A stretch of DNA of 64,000 bases from Nostoc calcicola FACHB-3891 (GTDB lineage Bacteria > Cyanobacteriota > Cyanobacteriia > Cyanobacteriales > Nostocaceae): contig NZ_JACJRQ010000038.1 of assembly GCF_014697355.1 (NCBI RefSeq), positions 1-64,000 on the forward strand, in the 5' to 3' direction. How positions within the stretch are numbered: the stretch's first letter is position 1; each line of letters starts with the position of its first letter. The position numbers were made by a program, and so were the translations under genes. Below, one piece after another: positions 16,601-25,150 of this stretch. Below the pieces are notes generated by a model. It was not told the DNA's origin. It was given only the letters and a program-made list of their open reading frames with translations, and searched no databases.

Positions 16601-17359
16601 TTAAAAAATGCTGAGAGTCATCAATTCTTCTGGTACTTCAAAGTTAGCTGTGACATTTTGAACATCATCTAAGCCTTCTAGGGTGTCAATTAATTTAAAA
16701 AGCGATCGCGCCTGTTCCGGATCGGTAACTTCTACACTATTACTGGGAACCCAGCGCAATTCGGCATCAGTCACCTTAAAGCCTTTCTCCTTAAGCGTCT
16801 GGCTGAGAATTTCTAAATTTCCGATCTCAGTAAATACCTCAGACATCTCATCTTCAGTCATTTCATAAAACTGGGCACCACCTTCTAGGGATGCTTCTAA
16901 AAGCTGTTCTTCATCAACCACACCCTGGAGGATACAAACGCCTTTTTGGTCAAACATCCAGCTAACACAACCTGTTTCACCCAGATTACCGCCGTTTTTA
17001 CTAAAAGCTGCACGCAAATCAGCAGCCGTGCGATTGCGATTATCTGTCAGGGCTTCAATTAAAATTGCTACACCACCCGGCCCGTAACCTTCATAGCGAA
17101 TAGCTTCAAAATTGGCACTATCTGCACCAAAAGTGCCAGCACCTTTAGCGATCGCCCGTTCAATATTATCATTAGGGATACTTGCTGCTTTTGCCTTATC
17201 GATCGCTGTGCGAAGTTGAAAATTCAGCGCTGGATCTGGTACGCCACTTCTAGCCGCAACAATAATTGCTCTCGATAACTGAGTGAAGGTTTTTCCCTTT
17301 TTTGCATCTACTACGGCCTTCTGGCGCTTAATATTTGCCCATTTACTGTGTCCTGCCAT
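16601..17359 (-). CDS. yebC: YebC/PmpR-family protein
   Basis: A 252-residue member of the universally conserved YebC/TACO1 family, beginning MAGHSKWANIKRQKAVVDAK. Key family stretches are present: SIPNDNIERAI, YEGYGPGGVAILIE, NRNRTAADLR and the acidic C-terminal domain (DPEQARSLFKLIDTLEGLDDVQ). Family members have been described as transcription regulators and, more recently, as factors that help ribosomes at difficult motifs. The length is standard. There are no obvious partners nearby. Confidence 0.95.
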   Translation of the reverse strand: MAGHSKWANIKRQKAVVDAKKGKTFTQLSRAIIVAARSGVPDPALNFQLRTAIDKAKAASIPNDNIERAIAKGAGTFGADSANFEAIRYEGYGPGGVAILIEALTDNRNRTAADLRAAFSKNGGNLGETGCVSWMFDQKGVCILQGVVDEEQLLEASLEGGAQFYEMTEDEMSEVFTEIGNLEILSQTLKEKGFKVTDAELRWVPSNSVEVTDPEQARSLFKLIDTLEGLDDVQNVTANFEVPEELMTLSIF

Positions 17360-17436
17360 AATCTGAAATTATCAAAACTCTACTCAAAGATTAGGATATA
17401 GCTAGCTTTCGCCCAGATGCAAAAGTGAATTTGCTA

Positions 17437-17583
17437 GAAGGGAGTGGGGAGCAAAGGGGCAGGGGAAAAGGTTAAAGGGTAAAGGGTAAAGGGATAAATT
17501 TAACCTTTCCCCCTTACCCCTTTCCCTTTCCCCATTCCCAATGACCAATGACCAATGACAAATGACCAATGACAAATGACAAA
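17437..17583. repeat. inverted copy of 9544-9656 followed by TGACCAA/TGACAAA heptamers
   Basis: 17437-17545 is almost the reverse complement of 9544-9656. It is followed by six or seven heptamers alternating TGACCAA and TGACAAA (17540-17583). The heptamer array runs into the start of the next coding frame. Confidence 0.85.
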
Positions 17584-18906
17584 CACCATACCAAGCGAAA
17601 AACAAAGAAACTGTTACACTACTTGAGAAATTTGCTGCTGATATTACTAGTGGGCATAGTAGCCTTAGCTGGATGTCAAGCTATTCTACCTGGTGTTAAA
17701 CAAGATAACGTAATTCATTTAACTCTGTGGCAAGGGGTAAATCCGCCGCCAAATCGGGATGTGCTGCAAAAGTTGGTGGACAAATTCAATCAATCTCACC
17801 CAGATATTCAGGTAGAGTCGCTTTATGTCGGACAACAGGATCAGCAAACGCCCAAGATTTTGGCAGCAGTTGTCGGAAATGCACCTCCTGATTTGTTGTG
17901 GTACAATCCGACGATCGCCGGTCAATTGGTGGAACTTGGGGCGCTTTTACCTTTGGATGAAATGCTAGAAAAATCTCCAATTAAAGCGGAAATTGACCCC
18001 ACTTTGTATGCATCAATGAAATACAACGGTCAGATTTGGTCTGTGCCGTTTGCTACGAATAATGTTGGTATTTTTTACCGCCCAAGTTTGTTTAAAGCAG
18101 CGGGAATTACTGAATTACCCCGCACTTGGGAAGAGTTTGGTGAAGTTGCCAAAAAATTGACTCGTGATACCAATGGCGATGGGCGAACAGATCGATATGG
18201 CATGTTTCTGCCTTTGGGAAAAGGAGAATTTACAGTGTTCACTTGGCTACCATTTATGTGGAGTAGCGGTGGCGAGTTGGTGAGTGGTGATTCACAGAAT
18301 GCGGCAGCTGTAGATTTGAAAGATAATCAAGGAGCGATCGCCGCTTTGCAATTCTGGCGTAATTTAATTACCGAAGGTTCTGCTATTTTATCTGGGCCAG
18401 AACGCGGTTATGAGACAGATGACTTGCTCAGTGGTAAAGTCGCAATGCAATTAAATGGCCCTTGGAATCTGGGGCAATTTCAAACCACTGGCGTGGATTT
18501 TGATGTTTTTCCCATTCCTGTTGATGAAAAAGCTGCTACTGTTATCGGTGGCGAGAATCTCTTCTTTTTCAAAACCACACCAGAGCGCGAAAAAGCAGCT
18601 TTTAAGTTTGTCGAGTATACTTTGAGTGAAGAATTTCAAACGGAATTAGCATTAGGAACAGGCTATTTACCAGTGAATTTGAAGTCTCGTGAAAATCCGA
18701 AATATCAGGAATTTATCCAGAAAACTCCCCAAGTGAAAGTATTTTTAGAGCAAGCAAAATACGGGCGATCGCGTCCGATTTTTCCTGGTTACAATCGAAT
18801 TTCCGACAGCTTAGGACGAGCAATTGAATCTGTCTTGTTGGGAAAATATTCCCCAACAAAAGCACTCCAAGAAACCCAGCAGCGTCTAGATTTGATATTT
18901 AAATAA
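17569..18906 (+). CDS. family 1 extracellular solute-binding lipoprotein (sugar ABC transporter type)
   Basis: A 445-residue periplasmic binding protein of the UgpB/MalE-like cluster. The N-terminus is basic, then hydrophobic, with the lipobox LAGC (Cys36) predicted to be lipidated. Family motifs include LTLWQGVNPPPN, PDIQVESLY, PDLLWYNPTIAGQLVELGAL, and the C-terminal GNWP-like segment MQLNGPWNLGQF. It would deliver a sugar or sugar-phosphate to an ABC permease, but no permease or ATPase gene is adjacent, so it is an orphan component here. The ATG at 17569 lies inside a heptamer repeat array, so the first dozen residues may be repeat-derived and the true start could be a downstream TTG. Confidence 0.9.
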   Translation: MTNDKHHTKRKTKKLLHYLRNLLLILLVGIVALAGCQAILPGVKQDNVIHLTLWQGVNPPPNRDVLQKLVDKFNQSHPDIQVESLYVGQQDQQTPKILAAVVGNAPPDLLWYNPTIAGQLVELGALLPLDEMLEKSPIKAEIDPTLYASMKYNGQIWSVPFATNNVGIFYRPSLFKAAGITELPRTWEEFGEVAKKLTRDTNGDGRTDRYGMFLPLGKGEFTVFTWLPFMWSSGGELVSGDSQNAAAVDLKDNQGAIAALQFWRNLITEGSAILSGPERGYETDDLLSGKVAMQLNGPWNLGQFQTTGVDFDVFPIPVDEKAATVIGGENLFFFKTTPEREKAAFKFVEYTLSEEFQTELALGTGYLPVNLKSRENPKYQEFIQKTPQVKVFLEQAKYGRSRPIFPGYNRISDSLGRAIESVLLGKYSPTKALQETQQRLDLIFK

Positions 18907-18959
18907 TCAATCCTAAAATTCGGCTAATTACGAATTACGTTAGCGACGTAGGAGCGTCA

Positions 18960-19646
18960 TTACGAATTAGTATTACAGCCTTCTATAAAATCAATGACTT
19001 GGTGTAAACATCCTGGTTTAGTCACAATCAGCACAGTTGAACCAGGTTCTAGTACTGTACTCCCATTAGGAATCATCAAATTTTCGTGGGGATGAGGTTG
19101 ATAGCCAATAATTAGCGAACCAGTAGGAAACCGTGAATCCTGAGCAATTTCAGCAACGCTACGACCAACAACATAACAATTATTTGGGATAGAAAGTTTT
19201 AGCACCTCAATCTGTCCCTGCTCAAAATGCATCATCGATTCTACTTGCGGATACTCAATAGCATTTACCATTGTGGAAACCGCTAGTTCAACAGTACTGA
19301 TGATATGGTTTGCTCCAGCCAGACGCAGCGGTTCAGCAAAATCGGGGTGGCGCATTCGACTTAAAATATGAGGAACACCATAATGTTTCGCAAGAGTTAT
19401 CATTGCCAAGTTTAAGGCATCACTGCGTAAGACAGCAGCCATAGAGCCGGCTTTGCGAATTCCAGCTTCTAACAATACTTCTGTACTCACAGCACTTCCT
19501 TCAAAAGCCATTGCTCCAACTTGTTCGCGAGCATAGCGACAAGCTGTAGGGTCAATATCAATAACAGCAACAGTATGTCCCAGTTCTACCAGTTTCTGGG
19601 CTAAACTCAGCCCCACTAAGCCTGCTCCACCAATTAATACGTACAT
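18960..19646 (-). CDS. TrkA-N (RCK/KTN) NAD-binding regulator of ion transport
   Basis: A 228-residue cytoplasmic protein with an N-terminal Rossmann domain (GGAGLVG at 6-12, acidic VIDIDP at the end of strand two) and a C-terminal TrkA-C domain (about 145-220; LKLSIPNNCYVVGRSVAEI, then GSTVLIVTKPG). Such proteins gate potassium channels or Trk/Ktr transporters in response to NAD(H) or nucleotides. No membrane subunit is adjacent, so its partner is elsewhere. It is close to half the size of TrkA of E. coli, which fits the single-unit KtrA type. Confidence 0.92.
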   Translation of the reverse strand: MYVLIGGAGLVGLSLAQKLVELGHTVAVIDIDPTACRYAREQVGAMAFEGSAVSTEVLLEAGIRKAGSMAAVLRSDALNLAMITLAKHYGVPHILSRMRHPDFAEPLRLAGANHIISTVELAVSTMVNAIEYPQVESMMHFEQGQIEVLKLSIPNNCYVVGRSVAEIAQDSRFPTGSLIIGYQPHPHENLMIPNGSTVLEPGSTVLIVTKPGCLHQVIDFIEGCNTNS

Positions 19647-19875
19647 GAATATTCCTAATACTCTGTTAGTTTTGACTTTACTCTCTAGACTAACAAGGAA
19701 TGAAGATCTAAGAATTTGTTTGAAAAGTGGTTGGCTGTAATTTTAGGCACTTATCTTACGGCAAGCGGTTCAAAATGCTGCTTGTTTCAATAGACCTGTT
19801 GCATAAATATTTTTTTGTCTCACGCAGAGGCGCAGAGGCGCAGAGAAGAGAACGCAAAGAAAGACTTTTGCAAGA

Positions 19876-20644
19876 AGTCTAATCCCTAATAGGGATTTTA
19901 GTTAATTGCAATCAACTTGGAAGGAAGGCGGAAAGGCATATCTAGATGGTGTTTCAATCCCTAATAGGGATTTTGGTTAATTGCAATAATTTGATTCAAC
20001 TTGTCAAAAACGCTATTTTGCTCGTTTCAATCCCTAATAGGGATTTTGGTTAATTGCAATAAGTTTAACTTAAAGTCAGTTTTGATAGTGTAAACGGTTT
20101 CAATCCCTAATAGGGATTTTGGTTAATTGCAATAAATCTTGTTGTCTTCTTTGACTTCAGCATTTCCAGTTTCAATCCCTAATAGGGATTTTGGTTAATT
20201 GCAATTGTAGATATTAGAGTTATTCGATGGTTCCGTTTCCGTTTCAATCCCTAATAGGGATTTTGGTTAATTGCAATCAAATGCAAGCTGAAATTTCAAA
20301 TGATTGGTTAAAGAAAAAATGTTTCAATCCCTAATAGGGATTTTGGTTAATTGCAATTACATAATGGACACTCAAACAGATTTTGCTTATTTAGTTTCAA
20401 TCCCTAATAGGGATTTTGGTTAATTGCAATGGCTTGGGGGATTATTTGCAGTTTGTGAGAAACTCGTTTCAATCCCTAATAGGGATTTTGGTTAATTGCA
20501 ATAAACTTTTGGTTTCGCCAAAATACGCTATTAAAAAGTTTCAATCCCTAATAGGGATTTTGGTTAATTGCAATTAGCGATCGCAAATTTTCAAAGCCAA
20601 ATTCAACGTTTCAATCCCTAATAGGGATTTTGGTTAATTGCAAT
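19876..20644 (-). CRISPR. CRISPR array, 11 repeats of 37 bp, 10 spacers
   Basis: On the plus strand the repeat begins GTTTCAATCCCTAATAGGG and ends TTGGTTAATTGCAAT. Repeats start at 19876 (degenerate), 19951, 20024, 20097, 20169, 20241, 20321, 20394, 20466, 20538 and 20608. Spacers are 33-43 bases. The array is probably read on the minus strand: there the repeat ends ATTGAAAC, the usual 8-base 5' tag of type I/III crRNAs, and the decayed terminal repeat (AGTCTAATCCC, TTTTAG) lies at the left, trailer end. No cas gene is in the window, so effector proteins must be encoded elsewhere. The repeat type fits cyanobacterial type I-D/III arrays by inference. Confidence 0.97.
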
Positions 20645-20900
20645 CGCGGGCGTCTAAAAGTACTGCGATATTTGGTTTTCAAGGTTCTGTTGCGCGGATG
20701 GGGTAATCATAACACAAAAACTTGTAATTTTACTAGATGCAAATCGCTGAAAGCTAGGCCAAATAAGGTGCGCGGATGCTTGAGAGATGCTATTGGCGTC
20801 AAATTCTTACATAGAAGGCAATTGAGGCATTTTTGCAGTCAGCTGCTCATAAACACCTACCCATCCGCGCACTTAGCAAAGAGATTAGTCTAATTGGAGG
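20645..20900 (-). promoter_or_regulatory. CRISPR leader with three TGCGCGGATG motifs
   Basis: The spacer-free stretch beside the intact-repeat end contains TGCGCGGATG at 20691-20700 and 20769-20778, and its reverse complement CATCCGCGCA at 20862-20871. A TATGAT -10-like box on the minus strand (plus strand ATCATA at about 20706) points toward the array. A leader carries the promoter and the adaptation-complex docking signals; the repeated motif is a candidate for the latter. The open frame across 20630-20893 is not a gene. Confidence 0.6.
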
Positions 20901-20911
20901 TAAACTTCTCA

Positions 20912-23900
20912 CTACTTCTTGTAATTTTTGAATTTGTATTTTTCGAGCAACTCCTTAACTTGAGCGGCTACCAGAGGGTGTGAATCGTTTTGTAATTGGG
21001 GTAGGATTTGAAAGAGGACGCGCTGTGAAACCATATTCAAGTATGCGATCGCTGCTTCTCGAACAAAGCCTGTTGGATGGCGCAAACTGGCTAAAATCTC
21101 AGAACTTGTGAGTCGGATACGAGCAACTTGAGCAAAATGAAAACAGCAAGCCAAGCACCAGTCAGAGAGCAAGTTACCCAACAGCAGCAGTCTGTGGAGG
21201 CGATCGCTAACTAACATATTTTCATATTCTACGATTTTTGCTTCTACTAGATGTTGTAATTTTTCTGGTTCTGTTCGCTTATCTAAAATATTCAGCAATA
21301 AAGACTTGCAAGACAAAGTGATGGTATGTTCTAGGATTTCTAACCCCCGCGCTAAGTTTACCACCGAGAGCGATCGCAAATTAAATGCTGCTGCTTGCAT
21401 CTTTTCTGGCGAATAAAGCAGTCTCAGTAGCAGTAACAACCGTTCTTTAACATCCAATTCTAATTCTAGGAGTGAGCGTTGCAGTAACTCTGAGACAATC
21501 AAAATCCTCTCACTTGATTGATAATCTTCTTGTTTGTCTAAAGTTTGAAAGTCTATATAAGCAGCGTAAATTTCACCTAAAAATCGTAATTCCTGCTCGA
21601 TTAATTTTTCTACTCGACTTTCATAAAACCGATCGCCTAAACCTGTAATTCCCGGTTGTTTGTGTATTTTGAGTAAGCTGTGAAGAATATGATCTCTGGT
21701 AGTACCCCAACAGGTTTCTAAGTTTTCCCATAAAGCCTCCATTGCTTCCTGGGTAGCAATGGAACCAATCGTGCGCCAAGCGTACATCCGCACTACTTCT
21801 GGTTTGTAAATATTCGTAGCCAACTGCAACAGCATTTCTAGGGCTTCGTTTTCTAGTCGCGTTAGGGCTAACATTGCTGTGCTACGGGTTGATTTGTAGT
21901 AAAGCGCGGCAATCAGCGCACAATAGTACTCTTCTAAATGGGTTGCTGCGATCATTTCCAATACTGCACAGCGCACCCGTAACGACTCATCTTGTAATAA
22001 ATTCGGAATGTGAATTCGTAACGCTTGCAAATAAACTGCTTCTCTGAGGGCTTTGACTCCATTGATTCGTTCTCGTTCTTGCTTATGAGTCAACATCCGG
22101 CGCATGGTTTTAGTGGCTGCTACCTTTTGCATGGGAGTTCCCTGGCGTAAGACTAAAGCAGCGGCGGTGGCGCGGATGAGTGAGTTTTGGCGGGGGTTTA
22201 GGTATTCTTCGAGGAGGGTTAAATTGGGATTTGGTTCAGCTAGCCAAATGTAGCGCAGCGCTAGGGCAAAAACTTCGGGGTTAGTTTCTTGGGGTTGTTC
22301 TAATAAAGGACGGATAGCGGTTACATAAATCGGATTTGCACCTCCCATCAGCATCACTTCCAAACTTTGGCACTGCAAATCTGGGGTTAACTTAACTAAT
22401 AAAGGTGCTAAAACTTCCGCAGCTCCTTGGGAATCAATTTGGGCTAAAAGTTCAATGCAAGAGCGTTTATCTGCCTCGTTGCCTTTCTCAGCTAATGCTT
22501 TGACTACGCCCTGCTTGAAGAATTTTAGACCGACATTTGTTGCACTCAGTTGACCCCGTGCCACACTTAGAACTAACAAGTCAACATAGCGCGATCGCAA
22601 TTGGCAAACTACTTTTAAACACGTCCCCGCTATCAGCATTGTTTCTGCCACTAACACCCACTTTTGCAGCGGCTCAGGTACAAAGTGCCCAGAGAATAAT
22701 AAAGTGACAAAAATTACCAATCCCGTCAACCCTGTGGCGATCGCTTCCGCTGTTCCGCCAGATAAAGTCTGCATCTGGCTGCGAATTGCTTCTGGAATCG
22801 GTTGATACAGTATGGGACCGCTACTCATCACAAATGTATAGCGCAGAAGTTCATCACAGAATTTGACAATTACTAAACCCCAGAAAAAGCTTTGCCCTTG
22901 CGTGGCTGGAATTAAATGCAAAAATACCAGCACTCCTGGTAGTAAAAAGCCGACGGTAATTGGTAAAAGTGTGGCAGTGAAAAATACTCCCATCCGTTCA
23001 ATAAGTCGGCTAGAAATAAACCACTGAATCAACAATTCACACAATCCCAACATCCCACCAAATAAACCCAAGAAACTAGCGAGTTCTCGGTCGTCTAAAC
23101 TCGATTGGAGTTCGCGCAAATACTGAAAATCTATTAATAACCCAATGACCTGCAACAGACCGACAAAGGCAAATAAATGCCAAACATAGCGCTTCAAAGG
23201 ACTTTTGAGAAAACGCTGTCGTGAAGCTTGTTCTCCACGAATTGTGATTTGTGGAGTTTCCGGAAAAGCTGCTCGATACTGATGAGTTAAATAGAATAAA
23301 ATCGCCGATCCCAATAAAATCACCACACAGGCGATGAGAATCACCTTATTGAGTTTGGCGTACTGCACCAACCAAGGCAAACTAAAACCACTGATAACAT
23401 CTGCTACTAATAAACCACTACTGACCAGTGGGTAAGTGCGCTTAATCTCTCGAATATTAAATAGTTGGTTAGCAACAATGGAGGTGTTGAGGTCATTGAC
23501 TACATAAAGTGCATCTACCCATAGCCTTAGCAGAAACACCGAAATTATTGCCAGGTAGGAAACATGGATTCCCCAACGTAATAAAACTAACAAAACTAAT
23601 GGCGTCACCATACAAGGTGCGATCGCCACAATCACCTGACGTAAAGGAAAAATCTTTTGCAGCCAAGAATATAAAAAAACCAGCCCTGTACTCATTACAG
23701 CACTAGCAACATACATCCAAGGTAGTAGATTAGTCTCATATTCGCCCAAAAACAGTGCTACTGTACTGTCCTCTGCCCACCGTAGTCCTACAGATACAAT
23801 TGTGTAAAATACGAACATCATTTGAGTCCGTTCGCTCTCCTCTGGTCGGAGATTCACCCACTGTAGCAGTCGTGGTAAAGCAACTTTATTTACAGCCAAC

Positions 23901-23920
23901 CAGTGATTTTTCAGTTCCAT
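20912..23920 (-). CDS. MFS/nucleotide-transporter-like membrane protein fused to HEAT repeats
   Basis: A 1002-residue two-part protein. Residues about 30-440 form roughly 12 membrane helices and resemble the MFS/ATP:ADP-antiporter-like proteins of bacteria. Residues about 450-990 form a soluble helical solenoid of HEAT-type repeats (IRATAAALVLRQGTP, RERINGVKALREAV, LRVRCAVLEMIAATH, GFVREAAIAYLNMVSQ). The fusion suggests a transporter or sensor whose cytoplasmic part binds protein partners. The substrate is unknown. The start MELKNHW at 23920 gives a short cytoplasmic lead. It stands alone between the CRISPR leader and repeat DNA, and its stop is only about 265 bases from the array. Confidence 0.88.
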   Translation of the reverse strand: MELKNHWLAVNKVALPRLLQWVNLRPEESERTQMMFVFYTIVSVGLRWAEDSTVALFLGEYETNLLPWMYVASAVMSTGLVFLYSWLQKIFPLRQVIVAIAPCMVTPLVLLVLLRWGIHVSYLAIISVFLLRLWVDALYVVNDLNTSIVANQLFNIREIKRTYPLVSSGLLVADVISGFSLPWLVQYAKLNKVILIACVVILLGSAILFYLTHQYRAAFPETPQITIRGEQASRQRFLKSPLKRYVWHLFAFVGLLQVIGLLIDFQYLRELQSSLDDRELASFLGLFGGMLGLCELLIQWFISSRLIERMGVFFTATLLPITVGFLLPGVLVFLHLIPATQGQSFFWGLVIVKFCDELLRYTFVMSSGPILYQPIPEAIRSQMQTLSGGTAEAIATGLTGLVIFVTLLFSGHFVPEPLQKWVLVAETMLIAGTCLKVVCQLRSRYVDLLVLSVARGQLSATNVGLKFFKQGVVKALAEKGNEADKRSCIELLAQIDSQGAAEVLAPLLVKLTPDLQCQSLEVMLMGGANPIYVTAIRPLLEQPQETNPEVFALALRYIWLAEPNPNLTLLEEYLNPRQNSLIRATAAALVLRQGTPMQKVAATKTMRRMLTHKQERERINGVKALREAVYLQALRIHIPNLLQDESLRVRCAVLEMIAATHLEEYYCALIAALYYKSTRSTAMLALTRLENEALEMLLQLATNIYKPEVVRMYAWRTIGSIATQEAMEALWENLETCWGTTRDHILHSLLKIHKQPGITGLGDRFYESRVEKLIEQELRFLGEIYAAYIDFQTLDKQEDYQSSERILIVSELLQRSLLELELDVKERLLLLLRLLYSPEKMQAAAFNLRSLSVVNLARGLEILEHTITLSCKSLLLNILDKRTEPEKLQHLVEAKIVEYENMLVSDRLHRLLLLGNLLSDWCLACCFHFAQVARIRLTSSEILASLRHPTGFVREAAIAYLNMVSQRVLFQILPQLQNDSHPLVAAQVKELLEKYKFKNYKK

Positions 23921-24335
23921 GCAGTTTTAGTTTCTGGTAGTATCACCGCGTAATGGAGAAGAGGACACCGGAGCATAAGAGAACGCGGGGATGGAAAGAC
24001 GCGGTGACGCGGTGAGTAATTTCTCCGTGTCTCCGTGTCTTTGTGTCTCCCTGTCCTCTTTCCTTCATCCCTTACACATCACAAAAGTCCTGAGCAACTG
24101 AGTATTATCTTTCCCACTCAGCCTTCAGGACTATCGATTTGAGATAAATTTATACGAGCTGATACTATTGACAAAAATATTTGCAATATACGAATGAATC
24201 GCCTGTAGGGGCGTACAGCTGTACGCCCCTACCTATGTATCTCTATAAGGTGTGTAGCCAATACGGCTCGGATGAGCAGTATGAACTTCCCTTGTGGTCT
24301 GGGAAATGGTTTTGGGGTAAGGGGTAAACGATGTA
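23921..24335. other. intergenic region with 28-bp perfect palindrome
   Basis: No gene. It contains short repeats (GACGCGGTGACGCGGTG at about 24000, CTCCGTGTCTCCGTGTCTTTG) and at 24205-24232 a perfect palindrome GTAGGGGCGTACAG/CTGTACGCCCCTAC of the family seen at 523. Confidence 0.6.
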
Positions 24336-24514
24336 TTTGAAACCTTTCCCCTTTCCCCTTTCCCCTTTCCCTTTCCCCTTTTCCCTTTCCCCTTTTCCCT
24401 TTCCCCTTTTCCCTTTCCCCTTTCCCCTTTCCCCTTTCCCTTTCCCTTTCCCCTTTCCCCTTTCCCCTTTCCCCTTTCCCCTTTTCCCTTTCCCCTTTCC
24501 CCTTTCCCCTTTAA
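24336..24514. repeat. polypyrimidine tract of CCCTTT units
   Basis: About 175 bases consist only of C and T on the plus strand, in units such as CCCCTTTCCCCTTTCC and CCCTTTCCCTTT. The complementary strand is pure purine. Mirror symmetry is high, so triplex (H-DNA) formation is conceivable. Any open frame across it is an artefact of composition. Confidence 0.9.
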
Positions 24515-24554
24515 CCGAACCGTATTGGGTGTGTAACCTTGTTACAGCTAAAAT

Positions 24555-24590
24555 GAAAAAATCCCCTAGCTTCTAGCCAAGGGATTTTTA
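24555..24590 (-). terminator. rho-independent-type terminator of infC
   Basis: Just after the infC stop on the minus strand, AAAAATCCCTTGGCTAG pairs with CTAGGGGATTTTTT around a short AAG-type loop. The stem is GC-rich and flanked by A and T runs, the classic intrinsic terminator shape. Confidence 0.8.
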
Positions 24591-24616
24591 AATTTGTCTA
24601 TTGAAAAATTAGAAGA

Positions 24617-25150
24617 TTATTTTTTGGGTGAGATAAGCATCATCATATTTCGCCCTTCTTTTTTAGGCGCTTGCTGAACCTCACCAAACGGCTCTAAATC
24701 CGTTGCCATACGTTTGAGCAATTCTTCTGCGAGGTCACTGTGTTGAATTTCTCGACCCCGAAACATCACGGTAGCCTTGACTTTATCACCATCTTTCAAA
24801 AAGCGCTCTGCTTGCTTGACACGCACGTTGTAGTCGTGTTCTTCTATCTTGTAGCGCATCTTAACTTCTTTGACATCAGCCGTGTGCTGTTTTTTACGGG
24901 CTTCCCGCGCCTTTTTCTCCTGCTCAAACTTGTATTTCCCGTAGTCCATAATCCGACAAACTGGCGGGTCAGCTTTGTCACTGAGTAGCACTAAATCTAG
25001 TTCTTTCTCTTCTGCTAGTTGTAGTGCTTCTTGCGGGGGCATAATTCCCAATTGGCCGCCATCAGTGTCAATTACCCGAATTTTTGGGAAGCGAATTCGT
25101 TCGTTAATTTGGGGCAGATCGCGAGTTCTTTTTTTCTCAATCACAGGCAT
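24617..25150 (-). CDS. infC: translation initiation factor IF-3
   Basis: A 177-residue IF-3, which binds the 30S subunit, checks start-codon pairing and prevents premature 50S joining. The N-domain is at about 15-80 (INERIRFPKIRVI, PPVCRIMDYGKYKFE), a lysine-rich linker at about 80-95 (KKAREARKKQHT), and the C-domain at about 96-175 (KMRYKIEEHDYNVR, KATVMFRGREI). The start is an ordinary ATG (25150), not the rare ATT known for infC in enterobacteria, so the self-regulation seen there is not expected. The usual rpmI-rplT partners do not follow; a terminator does. Confidence 0.97.
   Translation of the reverse strand: MPVIEKKRTRDLPQINERIRFPKIRVIDTDGGQLGIMPPQEALQLAEEKELDLVLLSDKADPPVCRIMDYGKYKFEQEKKAREARKKQHTADVKEVKMRYKIEEHDYNVRVKQAERFLKDGDKVKATVMFRGREIQHSDLAEELLKRMATDLEPFGEVQQAPKKEGRNMMMLISPKK

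Noticed and set aside
20630..20893. 87-codon frame beside the CRISPR array
   Set aside because: It starts inside the last repeat and covers the leader; the leader function explains the region better.
24331..24576. 81-codon frame rich in Pro and Phe
   Set aside because: It translates the CCCTTT tract; composition alone explains it.
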